A stretch of 40,803 nt of DNA from an uncultured Clostridia bacterium (GTDB lineage Bacteria > Bacillota > Clostridia > TANB77 > CAG-508): positions 1-40,803 of the forward strand of contig CANQRY010000007.1 in NCBI GenBank assembly GCA_947626335.1, given 5' to 3'. The position numbers and the translations under genes are program-made. Each line of letters starts with the position of its first letter. Within the stretch, counting starts at the first letter, position 1. Positions 7,679 to 16,939 of the stretch are shown here, one piece after another. Under the pieces are notes generated by a model that was given only the letters and a program-made list of their open reading frames with translations, made no database searches and was not told the DNA's origin.

Positions 7679-9505
7679 ATGAGTGATTTACAAAAGATGC
7701 GTTATAAAGAAACAAGCCCAGAAAAAACAGTTAAAAGAATAAAAGAAATATTAAAAAGCAATAATGTTGAAGTTGAAGAAAATTGGACCAAAAAAAGCAG
7801 TGTTAACACATATTCTTTAAGATTATGTATAAAGGGAACTAACCTTGGCCAAAACGGAAAAGGAATGACAAAGGAATTTGCATTGGCAAGTGCATATGCA
7901 GAATTTTTAGAAAGATATCAAAACGGAATGTTAGTATTTAGAACAGAAAAGCCAACTGCAGAGCTTCCATTTTTGTATTCTGCAGATGAGAAAAAATTAA
8001 GTTTAGAAGAGTTGGTAAATCAAAATGATAGTTTCATAAATCAAATTTTTGAAGAAAATAAAGAAGAATATAAAGATAAATTAGAATTTTTAAAGAAAAT
8101 ATTTGGAGAAAAAAAACAAATAATTTCACTTCCTCAATATAGCGTAAGAGATAAAAAAATAGTATATATTCCACATATTCTTTCATGCCACTTAGTAGGA
8201 ACAAACGGAATGTGCGCAGGAAATAGCCAAGAGGAAGCTTTAATAGAAGGAATTTCTGAAATATTAGAAAGATATGTTTCTATGCAAATAATTTATCAAA
8301 AATTAGCTTTACCTGAAATTCCAGATTATTATATTGGAAAATTTCCTAAAGTAAAAGAAATGTATGAAAAACTTAAAAAATCAGATGAATATGTATGTAA
8401 ATTATTAGACTGTTCTATGGGCGGAAAGTATCCAGTGGCAGGACTTATAATACTTCAAAAAAATACAGGAAGATTTGGATTTAAATTAGGTGCTCATCCA
8501 GACCATGGTATTGCAATGGAAAGATGCTTTACAGAAGCAGCACAAGGAATGGATATTTATACATATGCTAAAGGCTGTATATATGATTTTAAAAACGAAG
8601 ATTTAGATAGTGCTGAAAATATTAGAGAATTTGTAGATACAAATGTGGCTACAATGCCATATCAGTTACTATCATCAGAAAAATCATATAATTTTACAGA
8701 ACCAGAAGATGTTTCAAATTTAAGTAATAATCAAATTTTAAATAAATTAATAGAGCAAATTTTAAGCGAGGGAGATGACATTATAATAAGAGATGTGTCA
8801 ACACTTGGATTTCCAAGTTTTAGAGTTATTATTCCTGGAATGACAGAAGTAACAAGAACTAAAATGGCAGGAAGATATCGCGAATTTGAAGATATAGAAT
8901 ATTTGTTAAAAGATTTAAATAGAATAAATTTAAGTAATTTACCTAAAGTTATAAAAATGCTAGAAACACTAATATATGATGCGGGTTTTGAGTCTTTATA
9001 TTTTTTAATGAATGTAAAAGATACAAATCTTCTTCCATGTGAAAATATAAACAATGGTGCAAAATACTTTTTGGCAATTTGCTATATAATGAATAAAGAC
9101 TATGAAAAAGCTGAAAAAATTTTAGAAGACATTTTATTTGTTGCAAGCAATTTAATACCACAGGATATAACTACAACTTTAGTAAGAGCAGTATATTATT
9201 ATTCAGCAGCAATTAGTAGATTACATAGCCATACAAAAGCAATGGAATATATAAATTTATTATTTGATGAAGAAATAGCAAAAGCCATAGATATTAGTTT
9301 TAGCACAAGAGAAAAAATTTTATTAAACCATTATCAAGTAAATGAAGAAGATTATGTTGAAAATGATGATGCATATTATTTGCCATTTATGAAAACACTT
9401 AAAAAAATGCAAAAAGAAAACATAATTGACCAAATGGTATTAAAAAATTTGTTTAATTATGATAGTTATAAAAATTTAAAAAAACAAGAACCAGCCATAA
9501 AGTAG
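7679..9505 (+). CDS. Stand-alone YcaO-domain protein
   Basis: A 608-residue protein with an N-terminal YcaO domain (about 60-410) and a helical, TPR-like C-terminal part (about 440-590). YcaO proteins use ATP to activate backbone amides, forming azolines, thioamides or amidines. The YcaO ATP-site signatures are seen: ASAYAEFLERYQNG near residues 77-90 and EALIEGISEILERYV around 184-198. The length and helical C-terminal region recall E. coli YcaO, linked to RimO-dependent modification of ribosomal protein S12, rather than azoline-forming YcaOs, whose C-terminus is proline-rich; this one ends EPAIK. No precursor peptide, dehydrogenase, E1-like partner or TfuA lies nearby, so a peptide natural product cluster is unlikely. 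ATG follows GGAGG. Confidence 0.82.
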   Translation: MSDLQKMRYKETSPEKTVKRIKEILKSNNVEVEENWTKKSSVNTYSLRLCIKGTNLGQNGKGMTKEFALASAYAEFLERYQNGMLVFRTEKPTAELPFLYSADEKKLSLEELVNQNDSFINQIFEENKEEYKDKLEFLKKIFGEKKQIISLPQYSVRDKKIVYIPHILSCHLVGTNGMCAGNSQEEALIEGISEILERYVSMQIIYQKLALPEIPDYYIGKFPKVKEMYEKLKKSDEYVCKLLDCSMGGKYPVAGLIILQKNTGRFGFKLGAHPDHGIAMERCFTEAAQGMDIYTYAKGCIYDFKNEDLDSAENIREFVDTNVATMPYQLLSSEKSYNFTEPEDVSNLSNNQILNKLIEQILSEGDDIIIRDVSTLGFPSFRVIIPGMTEVTRTKMAGRYREFEDIEYLLKDLNRINLSNLPKVIKMLETLIYDAGFESLYFLMNVKDTNLLPCENINNGAKYFLAICYIMNKDYEKAEKILEDILFVASNLIPQDITTTLVRAVYYYSAAISRLHSHTKAMEYINLLFDEEIAKAIDISFSTREKILLNHYQVNEEDYVENDDAYYLPFMKTLKKMQKENIIDQMVLKNLFNYDSYKNLKKQEPAIK

Positions 9506-9520
9506 TAAAACATATAATCA

Positions 9521-9552
9521 AATAGCAAGTTTTGTCTTGCTATTTTTTTTTG
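9521..9552 (+). terminator. Rho-independent terminator after the YcaO gene
   Basis: AATAGCAAG / CTTGCTATT stem, 6-base loop, then a run of T. Confidence 0.85.
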
Positions 9553-9618
9553 CTTATAGTAAAATAATTAAGTAATAATAATTAAGTAGAAACAATTAAG
9601 TTAAAAGAAGGTGAAAGA

Positions 9619-10947
9619 ATGTCAAAAGCATCAGTTGCAATTATAGGAAGGCCAAATGTAGGAAAATCTACGTTTTTTAACTACATTGTAGGAAAAAGAA
9701 TTTCAATAGTGGAGAATACTCCTGGTGTTACAAGAGATAGAGTATATGCAGATGCAACTTGGAGAGGTAGAAACTTTACTTTAATTGATACAGGAGGAAT
9801 AGAACTAGGTAGTACAGACACAATAACAGTTCAAATGAAAAATCAAGCAGATATGGCAATAGAACTTGCAGATGTTATAATATTTTTAACAGATATTAAG
9901 CAAGGAGTAACACAAACAGATAAAGATATTGCACTTATGCTTAAAAAATCAAAAAAGCCTATAATATTAGTATGTAACAAATCAGACAGCTATGGAAAAG
10001 TACCAGATGAATTATATGAATTTTATAACTTAGGGTTAGGAAATCCATACGAAATATCAGCAGCAAACGCAAAAGGAATAGGAGATGTATTAGATGCCGT
10101 ATTTGAAAAATTGCCACCTGATACAGATGAAAATGAAGATGATACAGTTATAAAAGTTGCAATGATAGGAAAGCCAAATGTAGGTAAGTCATCTCTTATA
10201 AATAAAATATTAGGAGAAAATAGATTAATAGTTAGTGATATTTCTGGAACTACAAGAGATGCAATAGACTCTGAGTTTGAAAATGAATTTGGAAAATATG
10301 TATTTATAGATACTGCAGGCATTAGAAGAAAAAGCAAAGTAGATGATAACCTAGAAAAATATAGTGTTATAAGAAGTCTACTTGCAATAGAAAGAGCAGA
10401 TGTATGTGTTTTAATGTTAGATGCAAAAGAAGGTGTAACTGCACAAGATGCAAAAATAGCAGGAGAAGCACATGAGGCTGGAAAAGGCATAATAATTGCA
10501 GTTAATAAATGGGATGAAATAGAAAAAGATAATCAAACCACAGAAAATTATAAAAAAGAAATATATAATAAATTATCATATTTATCTTATGCACCAGTAA
10601 TATTTATATCTGCAAAAACAGGTCAAAGAGTAAATAAACTTTATGAATTAATAAACGAGGTGGCAAATCAAAATGCTTTAAGAGTTGCAACATCAGTTTT
10701 AAACGATATTTTAAGCGAAGCAGTTACTATTGTTCAGCCACCTACAGATAAAGGAAAAAGACTTAAAATTTTTTATATGACTCAAGCAGGAACAAAACCA
10801 CCAACATTTGTGGTATTTGTAAATAGTAAAGAGCTTTTTCACTTTTCTTATGAGCGTTATTTAATAAATCAAATAAGAAAAGAGTTTGGAGGCTTAATTG
10901 GAACTCCAGTTAGAATAATAGTAAGAGAAAAAGGAGAAAAAGAATAA
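9619..10947 (+). CDS. der: Ribosome biogenesis GTPase Der (EngA)
   Basis: A 442-residue protein with two tandem GTPase domains and a C-terminal KH-like domain, the layout unique to Der, which acts in 50S subunit maturation. P-loops are GRPNVGKS near residues 10-17 and GKPNVGKS near 184-191. Switch motifs (DTGGIE, DTAGIRRKSK) and base-recognition motifs (NKSD, NKWD) are all intact. ATG follows GAAGGTGA. It leads a der-plsY-gpsA cluster, an order common in Firmicutes, with 21 bases to plsY. Confidence 0.97.
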   Translation: MSKASVAIIGRPNVGKSTFFNYIVGKRISIVENTPGVTRDRVYADATWRGRNFTLIDTGGIELGSTDTITVQMKNQADMAIELADVIIFLTDIKQGVTQTDKDIALMLKKSKKPIILVCNKSDSYGKVPDELYEFYNLGLGNPYEISAANAKGIGDVLDAVFEKLPPDTDENEDDTVIKVAMIGKPNVGKSSLINKILGENRLIVSDISGTTRDAIDSEFENEFGKYVFIDTAGIRRKSKVDDNLEKYSVIRSLLAIERADVCVLMLDAKEGVTAQDAKIAGEAHEAGKGIIIAVNKWDEIEKDNQTTENYKKEIYNKLSYLSYAPVIFISAKTGQRVNKLYELINEVANQNALRVATSVLNDILSEAVTIVQPPTDKGKRLKIFYMTQAGTKPPTFVVFVNSKELFHFSYERYLINQIRKEFGGLIGTPVRIIVREKGEKE

Positions 10948-10968
10948 TTAAAAAGGAGAGTGATTTTT

Positions 10969-11601
10969 ATGGCAACATACATTATAGTTGCAATTATTGC
11001 ATATTTATTAGGTAGCATTAGTTTTTCAGTAATTATTAGCAAAAAAGTAGCAGGATTTGATGTTAGAGAAAAGGGAAGTGGAAATGCAGGAACTACAAAT
11101 GTATTAAGAACAGTTGGAAAAGGTGCAGCAGCTATTACATTAATTTGCGATATTTTAAAAGGTGTTGTAGCGATTCTAGTAGCATTTATAGCAGGAAAAT
11201 TGGTAAAAGGTTTAGACAACAGCTTATTAGTACAATTAGCAGGTATATTTGTTATTTTAGGACATACTTTCCCAATATTTTTCAAATTTAAAGGTGGAAA
11301 AGGTATTGCAACAGCACTTGGAGTTTTGCTTATGACAAACTGGCAAATAGGTCTAATTTGCTTAGTATTTGGACTAATTTTAATTGCTTTAACAAGAATG
11401 GTTTCTGTTGGCTCAATTACAGCAGCTATTCTATTTCCTGTTTTAGTAATGTTTATAGACCAAAATTATTTAGTTGAGGCAAACAACTGGAGCTATTTAA
11501 TTTATAGTATTATTATTGCAGCACTTGTTATATTTAACCATAGATCAAATATAAAAAGAATATATTCAGGAGAAGAAAGTAGAATTAGTTTTAAAAAATA
11601 A
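10969..11601 (+). CDS. plsY: Glycerol-3-phosphate acyltransferase PlsY
   Basis: A 210-residue membrane protein with about five to six transmembrane segments that acylates glycerol-3-phosphate from acyl-phosphate, the first step of phospholipid synthesis. Conserved loops are visible: GSISFSVIISK, GSGNAGTTNVLR, and the Gly-rich GHTFPIFFKFKGGKGIAT. I chose ATG at 10969, which has GGAG ten bases upstream. An in-frame GTG at 10960 overlaps the ribosome binding site and is unlikely. It is followed by gpsA, which makes its substrate. Confidence 0.95.
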   Translation: MATYIIVAIIAYLLGSISFSVIISKKVAGFDVREKGSGNAGTTNVLRTVGKGAAAITLICDILKGVVAILVAFIAGKLVKGLDNSLLVQLAGIFVILGHTFPIFFKFKGGKGIATALGVLLMTNWQIGLICLVFGLILIALTRMVSVGSITAAILFPVLVMFIDQNYLVEANNWSYLIYSIIIAALVIFNHRSNIKRIYSGEESRISFKK

Positions 11602-11637
11602 ATAAACACTATTTAAAAATTAGGAAAGAGGAGACTT

Positions 11638-12621
11638 ATGAAAAATATTTGTATAATTGGAAGTGGAAGTTGGGGCTGTGCTTTAGCAATTCATGCTGCT
11701 AAAACAGGAAACAACGTAAAAATATGGTCTTTTTCTGAAGAAGAAGCAAATATTATAAATAACGAAAAAAAATGTATGTTCTTACCAATGGCAAAAATGC
11801 CAGATAATGTTGTTTGCACAACTAATATAGAAGAAGCAGTAAAAAATTCTGATATGATTTTGCATGTAACCCCATCAAAATTTTTCAGAGAAACTTTAAA
11901 TAAATATAAGAACTACATAACAAACCAACCAGTTATAATTTGTTCAAAAGGCTTTGAGTCTTCTACATTATCATTACTTAGCGACGTTGCAAATGAAGAA
12001 ATTCCAAATGTAAAAATAGGAGCATTTTCAGGACCAAGCCATGCTGAAGAAGTATGTATGGGAATACCAACTGCAATAGTTATTGCTTCTGAACATGAAG
12101 ATGTACAAAACTTAGTTCAAGAAACTTTAATGAATGAAAACATGAGAATTTATACAACAACTGATATAAGAGGAGTTGAACTTGGAGGAGCACTAAAAAA
12201 TATTATTGCTTTTTGCGCAGGAGCTGCTGCAGAGCTAAAATTAGGCGATAACAGTTTTGCAGCTTTAATTTCAAGAGGTTTAACAGAAATTTCAAGACTA
12301 GGAGTTGCAATGGGTGGAGAGCATGATACTTTTTATGGTTTATCAGGTTTAGGAGACTTAATTGTAACATGCTTAAGTGAACATAGCAGAAATCGTAGAG
12401 CAGGAAGATGCATTGGCAGAGGTTTAAGTGTAGAAGAAACTAAAAAAGAAATTGGAATGGTAATTGAAAGTATAGATAATATTGATGTTGCATATAAGCT
12501 TTCTAAAAAATATAATATTGAAATGCCAATTGTAAATACGGTGTATGATGTTTTATATAACAATTTACCACCAAAAGAAGCAGTTATAAAATTAATGACT
12601 CGTGAAAAAAAATCTGAATAA
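11638..12621 (+). CDS. gpsA: NAD(P)H-dependent glycerol-3-phosphate dehydrogenase
   Basis: A 327-residue cytoplasmic enzyme that reduces dihydroxyacetone phosphate to sn-glycerol-3-phosphate for phospholipid synthesis. The Rossmann fold starts at GSGSWGCALA (residues 7-16). The substrate-binding and catalytic part includes GPSHAEEV and ELGGALKNIIAF with the catalytic Lys, followed by GLSGLGDLIVTC. ATG follows GGAAAGAGGAG. It lies 36 bases after plsY and completes a supply-and-use pair with it. Confidence 0.96.
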   Translation: MKNICIIGSGSWGCALAIHAAKTGNNVKIWSFSEEEANIINNEKKCMFLPMAKMPDNVVCTTNIEEAVKNSDMILHVTPSKFFRETLNKYKNYITNQPVIICSKGFESSTLSLLSDVANEEIPNVKIGAFSGPSHAEEVCMGIPTAIVIASEHEDVQNLVQETLMNENMRIYTTTDIRGVELGGALKNIIAFCAGAAAELKLGDNSFAALISRGLTEISRLGVAMGGEHDTFYGLSGLGDLIVTCLSEHSRNRRAGRCIGRGLSVEETKKEIGMVIESIDNIDVAYKLSKKYNIEMPIVNTVYDVLYNNLPPKEAVIKLMTREKKSE

Positions 12622-12693
12622 ATATAAAGTATATTTTCCATTTTTTAGACCATAATAATATAAACATAAATAAATGGAAGGAATGATTTATAA

Positions 12694-13239
12694 ATGGAAA
12701 ATATAATGTCAAAATTAGGCAGAGTAGCAACAAATACTTGCAGATGCGCTGCTGAAGCAACTGGAAAGCTTGCGCGAGAAATAAAATTAAAAGCACAAAT
12801 GGCAGATGATAAAGCAAAAGTAAGAAATTTATACGAGGAAATTGGAAAAAAGATATATGAAAAGCATTTATTAGATGAAAAGGTAGATTTAGAAATAGAT
12901 CTAGATGGCGATATTTCAATGCTAGATATTTTGTCAGATGAAATAGAAAATATACGCATGGAAATTTTAAATTTAAAAGATTTAAAACAATGCCCAAAAT
13001 GCTTTTATGAGATAGATTCAAGCTTTAATTATTGTCCAAACTGTGGCTACGAGCAAAATGAGAAAGAGAACAAAGAAGATAGCAATAGCAGTAAAGATAA
13101 TAGTGATGTAAAGAAAGATAACCACAAGCAAAATGATGACGAAAAGCAAGAGAATTTAAAAGATTTTGATATAGAAAATAACGACGATGAGCAAGAAGAT
13201 TTTGATATAGAAGATAATGACGAAGAAGATGATAATTAA
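12694..13239 (+). CDS. Zinc-ribbon protein with helical N-terminus and acidic tail
   Basis: A 181-residue protein with three parts. Residues 1-100 are helical and charged, resembling small cytoplasmic zinc-ribbon proteins of Clostridia. Residues 101-125 hold a zinc ribbon of the form CPKC...CPNC, spaced by about 14 residues. The rest is a low-complexity tail dominated by Asp, Glu, Asn and Lys. There is no signal peptide or membrane segment. ATG follows GGAAGGAATGA. A palindrome (13224-13252) overlaps the stop codon and may stabilise the mRNA end; no U-tract follows. Function is unknown. Confidence 0.7.
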   Translation: MENIMSKLGRVATNTCRCAAEATGKLAREIKLKAQMADDKAKVRNLYEEIGKKIYEKHLLDEKVDLEIDLDGDISMLDILSDEIENIRMEILNLKDLKQCPKCFYEIDSSFNYCPNCGYEQNEKENKEDSNSSKDNSDVKKDNHKQNDDEKQENLKDFDIENNDDEQEDFDIEDNDEEDDN

Positions 13240-13278
13240 TATATCATCTTCTATAATAATATAAAAGGAGCAGTAGTT

Positions 13279-13719
13279 ATGAAATTAGTAGTACAAAGAG
13301 TAAAAAAAGCAAATGTAGTAGTAGACGAAAAAGTAATAGGAGAAATTTCTAAAGGCTATATGGTACTTTTGGGAGTAGGACCAGAAGATACAAAAGAAAC
13401 AGCCGATTTTTTAGTGCAAAAACTAATTAAATTAAGAATATTTGAAGACGAAAATGAGAAAATGAATTTATCTATAAAAGACATAGACGGAGAACTTTTA
13501 ATTGTATCACAATTTACTTTATATGCAGATACAACAGGTGGCAATAGACCTAGTTTTGTAAATGCTGCAAAACCAGAAAAAGCAAACGAACTTTACGAAT
13601 ATTTTGTGGAAGAATGCAAAAAACAAAATATTAAAAAAGTAGCAACTGGTAAGTTTGGAGCAGATATGCAAGTAACACTTCAAAATGATGGACCAGTAAC
13701 AATAATTTTAGAAAAATAG
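13279..13719 (+). CDS. dtd: D-aminoacyl-tRNA deacylase
   Basis: A 146-residue enzyme that hydrolyses D-aminoacyl-tRNA (and Gly-tRNA-Ala) to recycle mischarged tRNA. It is full length for the DTD family, starts with the conserved MKLVVQRV, and carries both active-site motifs: SQFTLYA (about 77-83) and the NDGPVTI Gly-cisPro motif (about 136-142). ATG follows AAAAGGAG. It ends two bases from the stop of a minus-strand gene, so the two converge. The usual relA neighbour is absent. Confidence 0.96.
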   Translation: MKLVVQRVKKANVVVDEKVIGEISKGYMVLLGVGPEDTKETADFLVQKLIKLRIFEDENEKMNLSIKDIDGELLIVSQFTLYADTTGGNRPSFVNAAKPEKANELYEYFVEECKKQNIKKVATGKFGADMQVTLQNDGPVTIILEK

Positions 13720-13721
13720 TT

Positions 13722-14006
13722 CTAATATGGGTATCTTTCGTATAAATATCTAATTACAGAATCAGCGTTTTGATGAGTTACATTTATAAGCATGTTCTCA
13801 TCTAAACTAATCCACATATTTATTTTGTAAGTGTCTTGATTTTCAATTAAGGCACTTATTATATCTGCAATTTCTATTGGATTTTTATATTCTTTTTGCC
13901 AAACCAAATCATCTTTAGTATTAAAAGATATGTTATTTTCAAAATGGCTCAAAAACCTATTTATTTCACCTTGTTTCGTACTATATAATTTAACTATTGC
14001 ATTCAT
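13722..14006 (-). CDS. Hypothetical 94-aa protein
   Basis: A small protein of unknown function on the minus strand. It begins with MNAIVKLYSTKQGEI and appears to be a mixed alpha/beta globular protein with no membrane segment and no cysteine. The start is well supported: AAGGAG lies nine bases before the ATG. Codon use matches the neighbours. It converges with dtd and is divergent from the next gene, so it is probably transcribed alone from the 14007-14114 spacer. Confidence 0.65.
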   Translation of the reverse strand: MNAIVKLYSTKQGEINRFLSHFENNISFNTKDDLVWQKEYKNPIEIADIISALIENQDTYKINMWISLDENMLINVTHQNADSVIRYLYERYPY

Positions 14007-14114
14007 ACATAAAAACTCCTTTTCTTAAATTTAGTATTAAAAAAAACAAAAAATTTATACTTAAGAATAAAAGGTAATTTTTTGGAAATACTAAAGCCGA
14101 AAGGAAATTAAAAT

Positions 14115-15041
14115 ATGAAAAAAAATCTTGTTATAATAATTTCAATAGTAATTATTATTTTAATTTTGGGTTCACTTTTTGTGTATTCTAAAAGTAATAA
14201 TAATGAGTCAACACTAGAAGAAAAGGTATCTGATGAAATTAAATACTTAAATAATTATTTAATATCAATGCTTGGGCATTTTAATGGGCTTAGCATAGGA
14301 GATGATGCTTTTCAAACAAGTCCACAAGGAACTCAAATGGAAAGACAATCTTCAGACACAGCTGATAGTTCAAAACAAAATTCTGAAGCAGGCACAGGCC
14401 AAGCAGGAGAAAATAATGGAGAACAGCAAAAAGGTAATGAGCAAAGCAAATCAAGTCAAGGTAGTAAAACAGAAGAAGCAGGAAATATGCAGTCTAATAT
14501 TTTAGCTAATAATGGAAAGTATGAAACAAATTGGAATACAATTAAATCACAAATAGAAGAAATATATACTACTTGGAATTCGGTAAGCCTTGATTTACAT
14601 GGGTTAAATGTCGATGGAGGAGCAATTTTATCATTTAGTAATTATTTAAATTCTGCAACACAAAGTATAAAAGATGAAAATAAAGAAAAATCTATGGAAC
14701 AAATAGGAAAAATGCATGAGCTATTAGTTCAGTACATGAATGGTTATAGATCAGATGAACAAAAAAAGCAAATGCTTGATATAGAATCTAAAGTAGTTAT
14801 TTCATATATAAATGTAACAGGCGAAAAATGGGATGATGCACAAACTAATTTGTCACAAGCAGAGCAAGGTTTGGCTAATAAAATAAACACAGTAGATAAT
14901 AAAAATGAAATAGATAAAACAACATTAAATCAGTGCTATATTTTAGTTAATGACCTAAGAAGTGCTGTTAATATAAAAGATAAAGATATTTTTTATATAG
15001 AATATCAAAATTTAATAGATAAAATTGGAAGATTATCATAA
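14115..15041 (+). CDS. Membrane-anchored or secreted protein with Gln/Ser-rich linker
   Basis: A 308-residue protein with one N-terminal hydrophobic segment (about residues 4-25) that would act as an anchor, since no clear cleavage site or lipobox Cys is visible. Residues 65-130 are a low-complexity linker rich in Gln, Ser, Glu, Gly and Asn. The rest (about 135-308) is predicted helical, with regularly spaced hydrophobics and a WDDAQ... segment, perhaps a helical bundle outside the cell. ATG follows GAAAGGAAA. It precedes rnpB, which has its own promoter. I do not recognise the family. Confidence 0.65.
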   Translation: MKKNLVIIISIVIIILILGSLFVYSKSNNNESTLEEKVSDEIKYLNNYLISMLGHFNGLSIGDDAFQTSPQGTQMERQSSDTADSSKQNSEAGTGQAGENNGEQQKGNEQSKSSQGSKTEEAGNMQSNILANNGKYETNWNTIKSQIEEIYTTWNSVSLDLHGLNVDGGAILSFSNYLNSATQSIKDENKEKSMEQIGKMHELLVQYMNGYRSDEQKKQMLDIESKVVISYINVTGEKWDDAQTNLSQAEQGLANKINTVDNKNEIDKTTLNQCYILVNDLRSAVNIKDKDIFYIEYQNLIDKIGRLS

Positions 15042-15070
15042 TTGATTTTTAAACTAAAATGTAGTATAAT
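15042..15070 (+). promoter_or_regulatory. Promoter of rnpB
   Basis: TTGATT (15042-15047) and consensus TATAAT (15065-15070), 17 bases apart, place the start of transcription at about the 5' end of RNase P RNA. Confidence 0.7.
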
Positions 15071-15074
15071 TAAA

Positions 15075-15424
15075 AGGTAGTAAGTTAGATAGTCGCGTAT
15101 AGCAAGGCCGAAAGGCAGCGTACGAGGAAAGTCCGGGCTCCACAGAGTAATGATGCTGGATAACGTCCAGTGAGGGCAACCTTAAGGAAAGTGCAACAGA
15201 AAATAACCGCCTAAATTTTAGGTAAGGATGAAAAGGCAGGGTAAGAGCCTACCGCTAATATGGTGACATATTAGGCAGTGCAAACCCCATCTGGAGCAAC
15301 ACCGAGCGAGGAAATTTAAGGCTACTCGCCATTTTCCTAATTTGGTGGCATGATGCTTACAGTAATGTAAGTACTAGATAAATGACTATCCTAGACAGAA
15401 CCCGGCTTACAGATTTGCTACTTA
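15075..15424 (+). ncRNA. rnpB: RNase P RNA (catalytic subunit)
   Basis: The RNA of RNase P, which matures tRNA 5' ends. The universally conserved CR-I block GAGGAAAGTCCGGGCT (from 15123) and the matching 3' block ACAGAACCCGGCTTA are both present. The ends pair to form P1 (AGGTAGTAAGT with ATTTGCTACTT, including G-U pairs). The length of about 350 bases is normal. I could not firmly assign it to the A or B structural type by eye. Confidence 0.96.
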
Positions 15425-15436
15425 AATTTTAAAATT

Positions 15437-15467
15437 AAAAACACGTAATTTTTTACGTGTTTTTTTC
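15437..15467 (+). terminator. Rho-independent terminator of rnpB
   Basis: A 12-bp stem AAAAACACGTAA / TTACGTGTTTTT with a TTTT loop and a T-rich tail. The palindrome could also end the convergent minus-strand pseudouridine synthase gene. Confidence 0.85.
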
Positions 15468-15468
15468 T

Positions 15469-16347
15469 TTAATATAATAACTTCATATCAGAAGGTAAAT
15501 CGGTTTCATAAAATTTTCTATCTTTGGTAATTGGGTGAATAAAACTAATAAAATAGCTATGTAGAGCCTGCCTTTTAATTAAAGAAGATTGCGTTCCATA
15601 AAGCGTATCTCCTAAAAGTGGATGCCCAATATATGAAAAATGTACACGAATTTGATGGGTGCGACCAGTCTCTAAAGTGCATTCTACAATATCAAAGTTT
15701 TTTTCATAGTTAGAGCTTAAAACCTTATAATGTGTAATAGCACCTTCTCCATTTTTGCTTATGCATCTTTCAATAATGCTTCCTTCTTTTCTAGCAATAG
15801 GTGCTGTAATAGTACCTTCATGTTTTTCTAGGTGTCCGTTTACAATAGCAATATATTTTTTTATAAATTCTTTTGTTTTCATTTGCTTTACTAAACACTC
15901 TTGTATATATTCATTTTTAGCAAATATAGCTATTCCAGAAGTATTTTTGTCTAATCTATTTACAGGTCGTATTTTTTTCTTAAGACCTATTTTATCAAAG
16001 TAAAATTTAATGCCATTTGAAATGCTATCTTCGTAATGTTCACAAGAAGGGTGAATAGGAATTCCCGCAGGTTTATTAATAATTAAGTAACATTCATCTT
16101 CATATATAATATTTAAAGGCATTTCTTTTGAAACAATATTTGAGTTTTCTTCTTCATAATTCAAGTCACACTCAACTAAATCTGTTTGTTTAATAGGATG
16201 ATGAACAAAAGTAGCTTCACCATTTAAAGTAATTCTTTTCATATTTTTTAGTTTTAATAAAAGTCTATCAGACATATTAAATTCTATCTTCAAGACTTCT
16301 TTTATATTTTTATAAGTATTGTCTACAACATTGTAACTTAGCTTCAT
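15469..16347 (-). CDS. RluA-family 23S rRNA/tRNA pseudouridine synthase
   Basis: A 292-residue enzyme that isomerises uridine in structured RNA. An S4-like RNA-binding segment occupies about residues 15-65. The catalytic domain has NKPAGIPIHP (91-100), the RluA signature RLDKNTSG (131-138) with the nucleophile Asp133, and TGRTHQIRVH further on. The exact target cannot be told from sequence; RluD-type is likeliest in Firmicutes. It is the last gene of a three-gene minus-strand operon, seven bases after the HD-domain gene. Confidence 0.92.
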   Translation of the reverse strand: MKLSYNVVDNTYKNIKEVLKIEFNMSDRLLLKLKNMKRITLNGEATFVHHPIKQTDLVECDLNYEEENSNIVSKEMPLNIIYEDECYLIINKPAGIPIHPSCEHYEDSISNGIKFYFDKIGLKKKIRPVNRLDKNTSGIAIFAKNEYIQECLVKQMKTKEFIKKYIAIVNGHLEKHEGTITAPIARKEGSIIERCISKNGEGAITHYKVLSSNYEKNFDIVECTLETGRTHQIRVHFSYIGHPLLGDTLYGTQSSLIKRQALHSYFISFIHPITKDRKFYETDLPSDMKLLY

Positions 16348-16354
16348 AAGGCCT

Positions 16355-16927
16355 TTATTTTCCTTTTCTAGATTCTAATATATAGGTAGCTTCTAAATCC
16401 GCTTCATGTAAAGCAAGAGCAAGAGGGTATTTTGTATAAGCATTACTAATAGTGTTATACATTTCTTTGGGCTCTGTAAATCCCATATGCCAACGAATAG
16501 CATACATTTCTTCTAAGCTTAAATCAATAAATTTGCTAATCATCATTACAGATTTTTCGCCATGTCCATAAGGAATGGTATCATTTACAGTGTAGTAGGG
16601 TTCTTTTACCCAAATACCATCTTCATTTTTCTTATTTCTATAATCAACACTATAGTAATTTGCTTTGCAAAGATCATGTAAAAGTGAAACTATAATAATT
16701 GTTTCATCACTTACATTAACAATATCTAAGTATGGTTTATGTGATAACTTTTCTTTTAATAAATTATATACATTTAAGCTGTGTTCAAGTAAGCCTCCTT
16801 CATAGTCTCCATGATAACGAGTGCTAGCAGGAGCTTTAAAAAAGTCTGTTTTTTCAATATATGTAATTAATTTATCAACACCATCTCTATTTATTTGATT
16901 TAATAACTCTAAAAATTCTTCTTCCAT
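16355..16927 (-). CDS. HD-domain protein (YhaM-like phosphohydrolase fold)
   Basis: A 190-residue soluble protein with an HD metal-dependent phosphohydrolase domain. The metal ligands are His49 (LLEHS), His84-Asp85 (LLHDLCK), a further His in YGHGEKS, and an Asp near residue 177 (HEADLEA). The layout resembles the HD part of the 3'-5' exonuclease YhaM, without its OB-fold. Function and substrate are unknown. GGGGGAAA precedes the ATG, and the gene begins 12 bases after the preceding HD gene. Confidence 0.75.
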   Translation of the reverse strand: MEEEFLELLNQINRDGVDKLITYIEKTDFFKAPASTRYHGDYEGGLLEHSLNVYNLLKEKLSHKPYLDIVNVSDETIIIVSLLHDLCKANYYSVDYRNKKNEDGIWVKEPYYTVNDTIPYGHGEKSVMMISKFIDLSLEEMYAIRWHMGFTEPKEMYNTISNAYTKYPLALALHEADLEATYILESRKGK

Positions 16928-16939
16928 AAATATTTCCCC

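Noticed and set aside
7679..9505. A RiPP (azole peptide) gene cluster around the YcaO gene
   Set aside because: Neighbours are dCMP deaminase and der; no precursor, dehydrogenase or exporter is seen.
10023..10490. A 155-codon minus-strand open frame inside der
   Set aside because: It is antisense to a fully conserved gene and has no start signal; treated as chance.
12584..13021. A 145-codon open frame on the minus strand opposite the zinc-ribbon gene
   Set aside because: It lacks a ribosome binding site, has an improbable Leu/Phe/Tyr-rich composition, and mirrors the real plus-strand gene.
14302..14505. A 67-codon open frame within the Gln/Ser-rich linker gene
   Set aside because: It is an out-of-frame reading of a low-complexity stretch, without a ribosome binding site.
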